The notes under the pieces were generated by a model, which had not been told where the DNA came from, searched no databases, and saw only the letters and a list, made by a program, of their open reading frames with translations. Positions 34,096 through 34,238 of a DNA stretch of 34,238 nt are shown in pieces. The position numbers and the translations under genes are program-made. The stretch is taken from NCBI GenBank assembly GCA_019749935.1, contig JAIEPD010000009.1, positions 1 to 34,238 of the forward strand, read 5' to 3'. Each line of letters opens with the position of its first letter. Within the stretch, counting starts at the first letter, position 1. The stretch is from Alphaproteobacteria bacterium. GTDB lineage: Bacteria; Pseudomonadota; Alphaproteobacteria; Paracaedibacterales; CAIULA01.

Positions 34096-34238
34096 AAAAA
34101 CTCAAAATAAATCTTAATCAATGAACATAGGTAAATAGCCACTTTTAGACTTTTTGATTGCTGAGACCATTGCATAAAAGGTGATTTTGAGTGATGAGAG
34201 GTAAATGAGTCTGCAGCAGGACATAATCTGCCGTTATT

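Noticed and set aside
1-34238. CRISPR array, rRNA operon, origin or prophage structural genes
   Set aside because: No regularly spaced direct repeats, rRNA sequence, DnaA-box cluster or phage structural proteins were seen on either strand.

Overview
The window reads as part of an AT-rich chromosome of a host-associated alphaproteobacterium. The class comes from gene families seen directly: a ChpT-type histidine phosphotransferase, a PopZ/DUF2497 protein downstream of tolC, glyA-nrdR, and ispB divergent from a TrmN6-like methyltransferase. A Holosporales-like or other intracellular symbiont is my inference, from low GC, many secreted proteins of unknown family and dense, decayed insertion sequences.

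Layout. (1) About 1-8.8 kb is a core block: gmhA, chpT, nrdR, glyA, tRNA-Thr, a frameshifted secreted protein, a TamA-like Omp85 protein and ispB on the minus strand, and a trmN6-like gene on the plus strand. Two 328-bp inverted repeat copies (298-625 and 8488-8815) bracket it. (2) About 9.3-14 kb holds three secreted-protein genes on the minus strand, each with a strong ribosome binding site and its own terminator. At least two are paralogues, and a tRNA-Cys lies between those two. Intergenic gaps here carry degenerate palindromic repeats. (3) About 14.2-19.05 kb is a second core block: rhodanese, tolC, popZ, rluC-like and a methyltransferase on the plus strand, with ccmA convergent. (4) From about 19.08 kb to the right edge the DNA looks like an integrated, IS-riddled island. 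It starts at the 3' half of a tRNA-Arg(CCU) gene, followed by a P4-type integrase truncated by an IS3-family element. Further right are IS982, IS200/IS605, IS6, IS5, IS481-like, IS110 and IS3 copies or remnants.

The island's non-IS cargo is notable. It has carA and carB (carbamoyl-phosphate synthetase) and, about 3.6 kb away on the same strand, a NodU/CmcH/TobZ-type O-carbamoyltransferase. CarB ends at the boundary where the allosteric domain should begin. The simplest reading is a carbamoylation module: CarAB makes carbamoyl phosphate, possibly without normal feedback control, and the transferase moves the carbamoyl group to a hydroxyl on an unknown acceptor. This is inference from domain content and proximity; no acceptor pathway is visible here.

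Several homopolymer tracts sit where reading frames break (A6 near 4573, A9 near 19868, A8 near 33678). They could be real slippage, pseudogenisation or assembly errors. I saw no CRISPR array, no rRNA and no replication origin.
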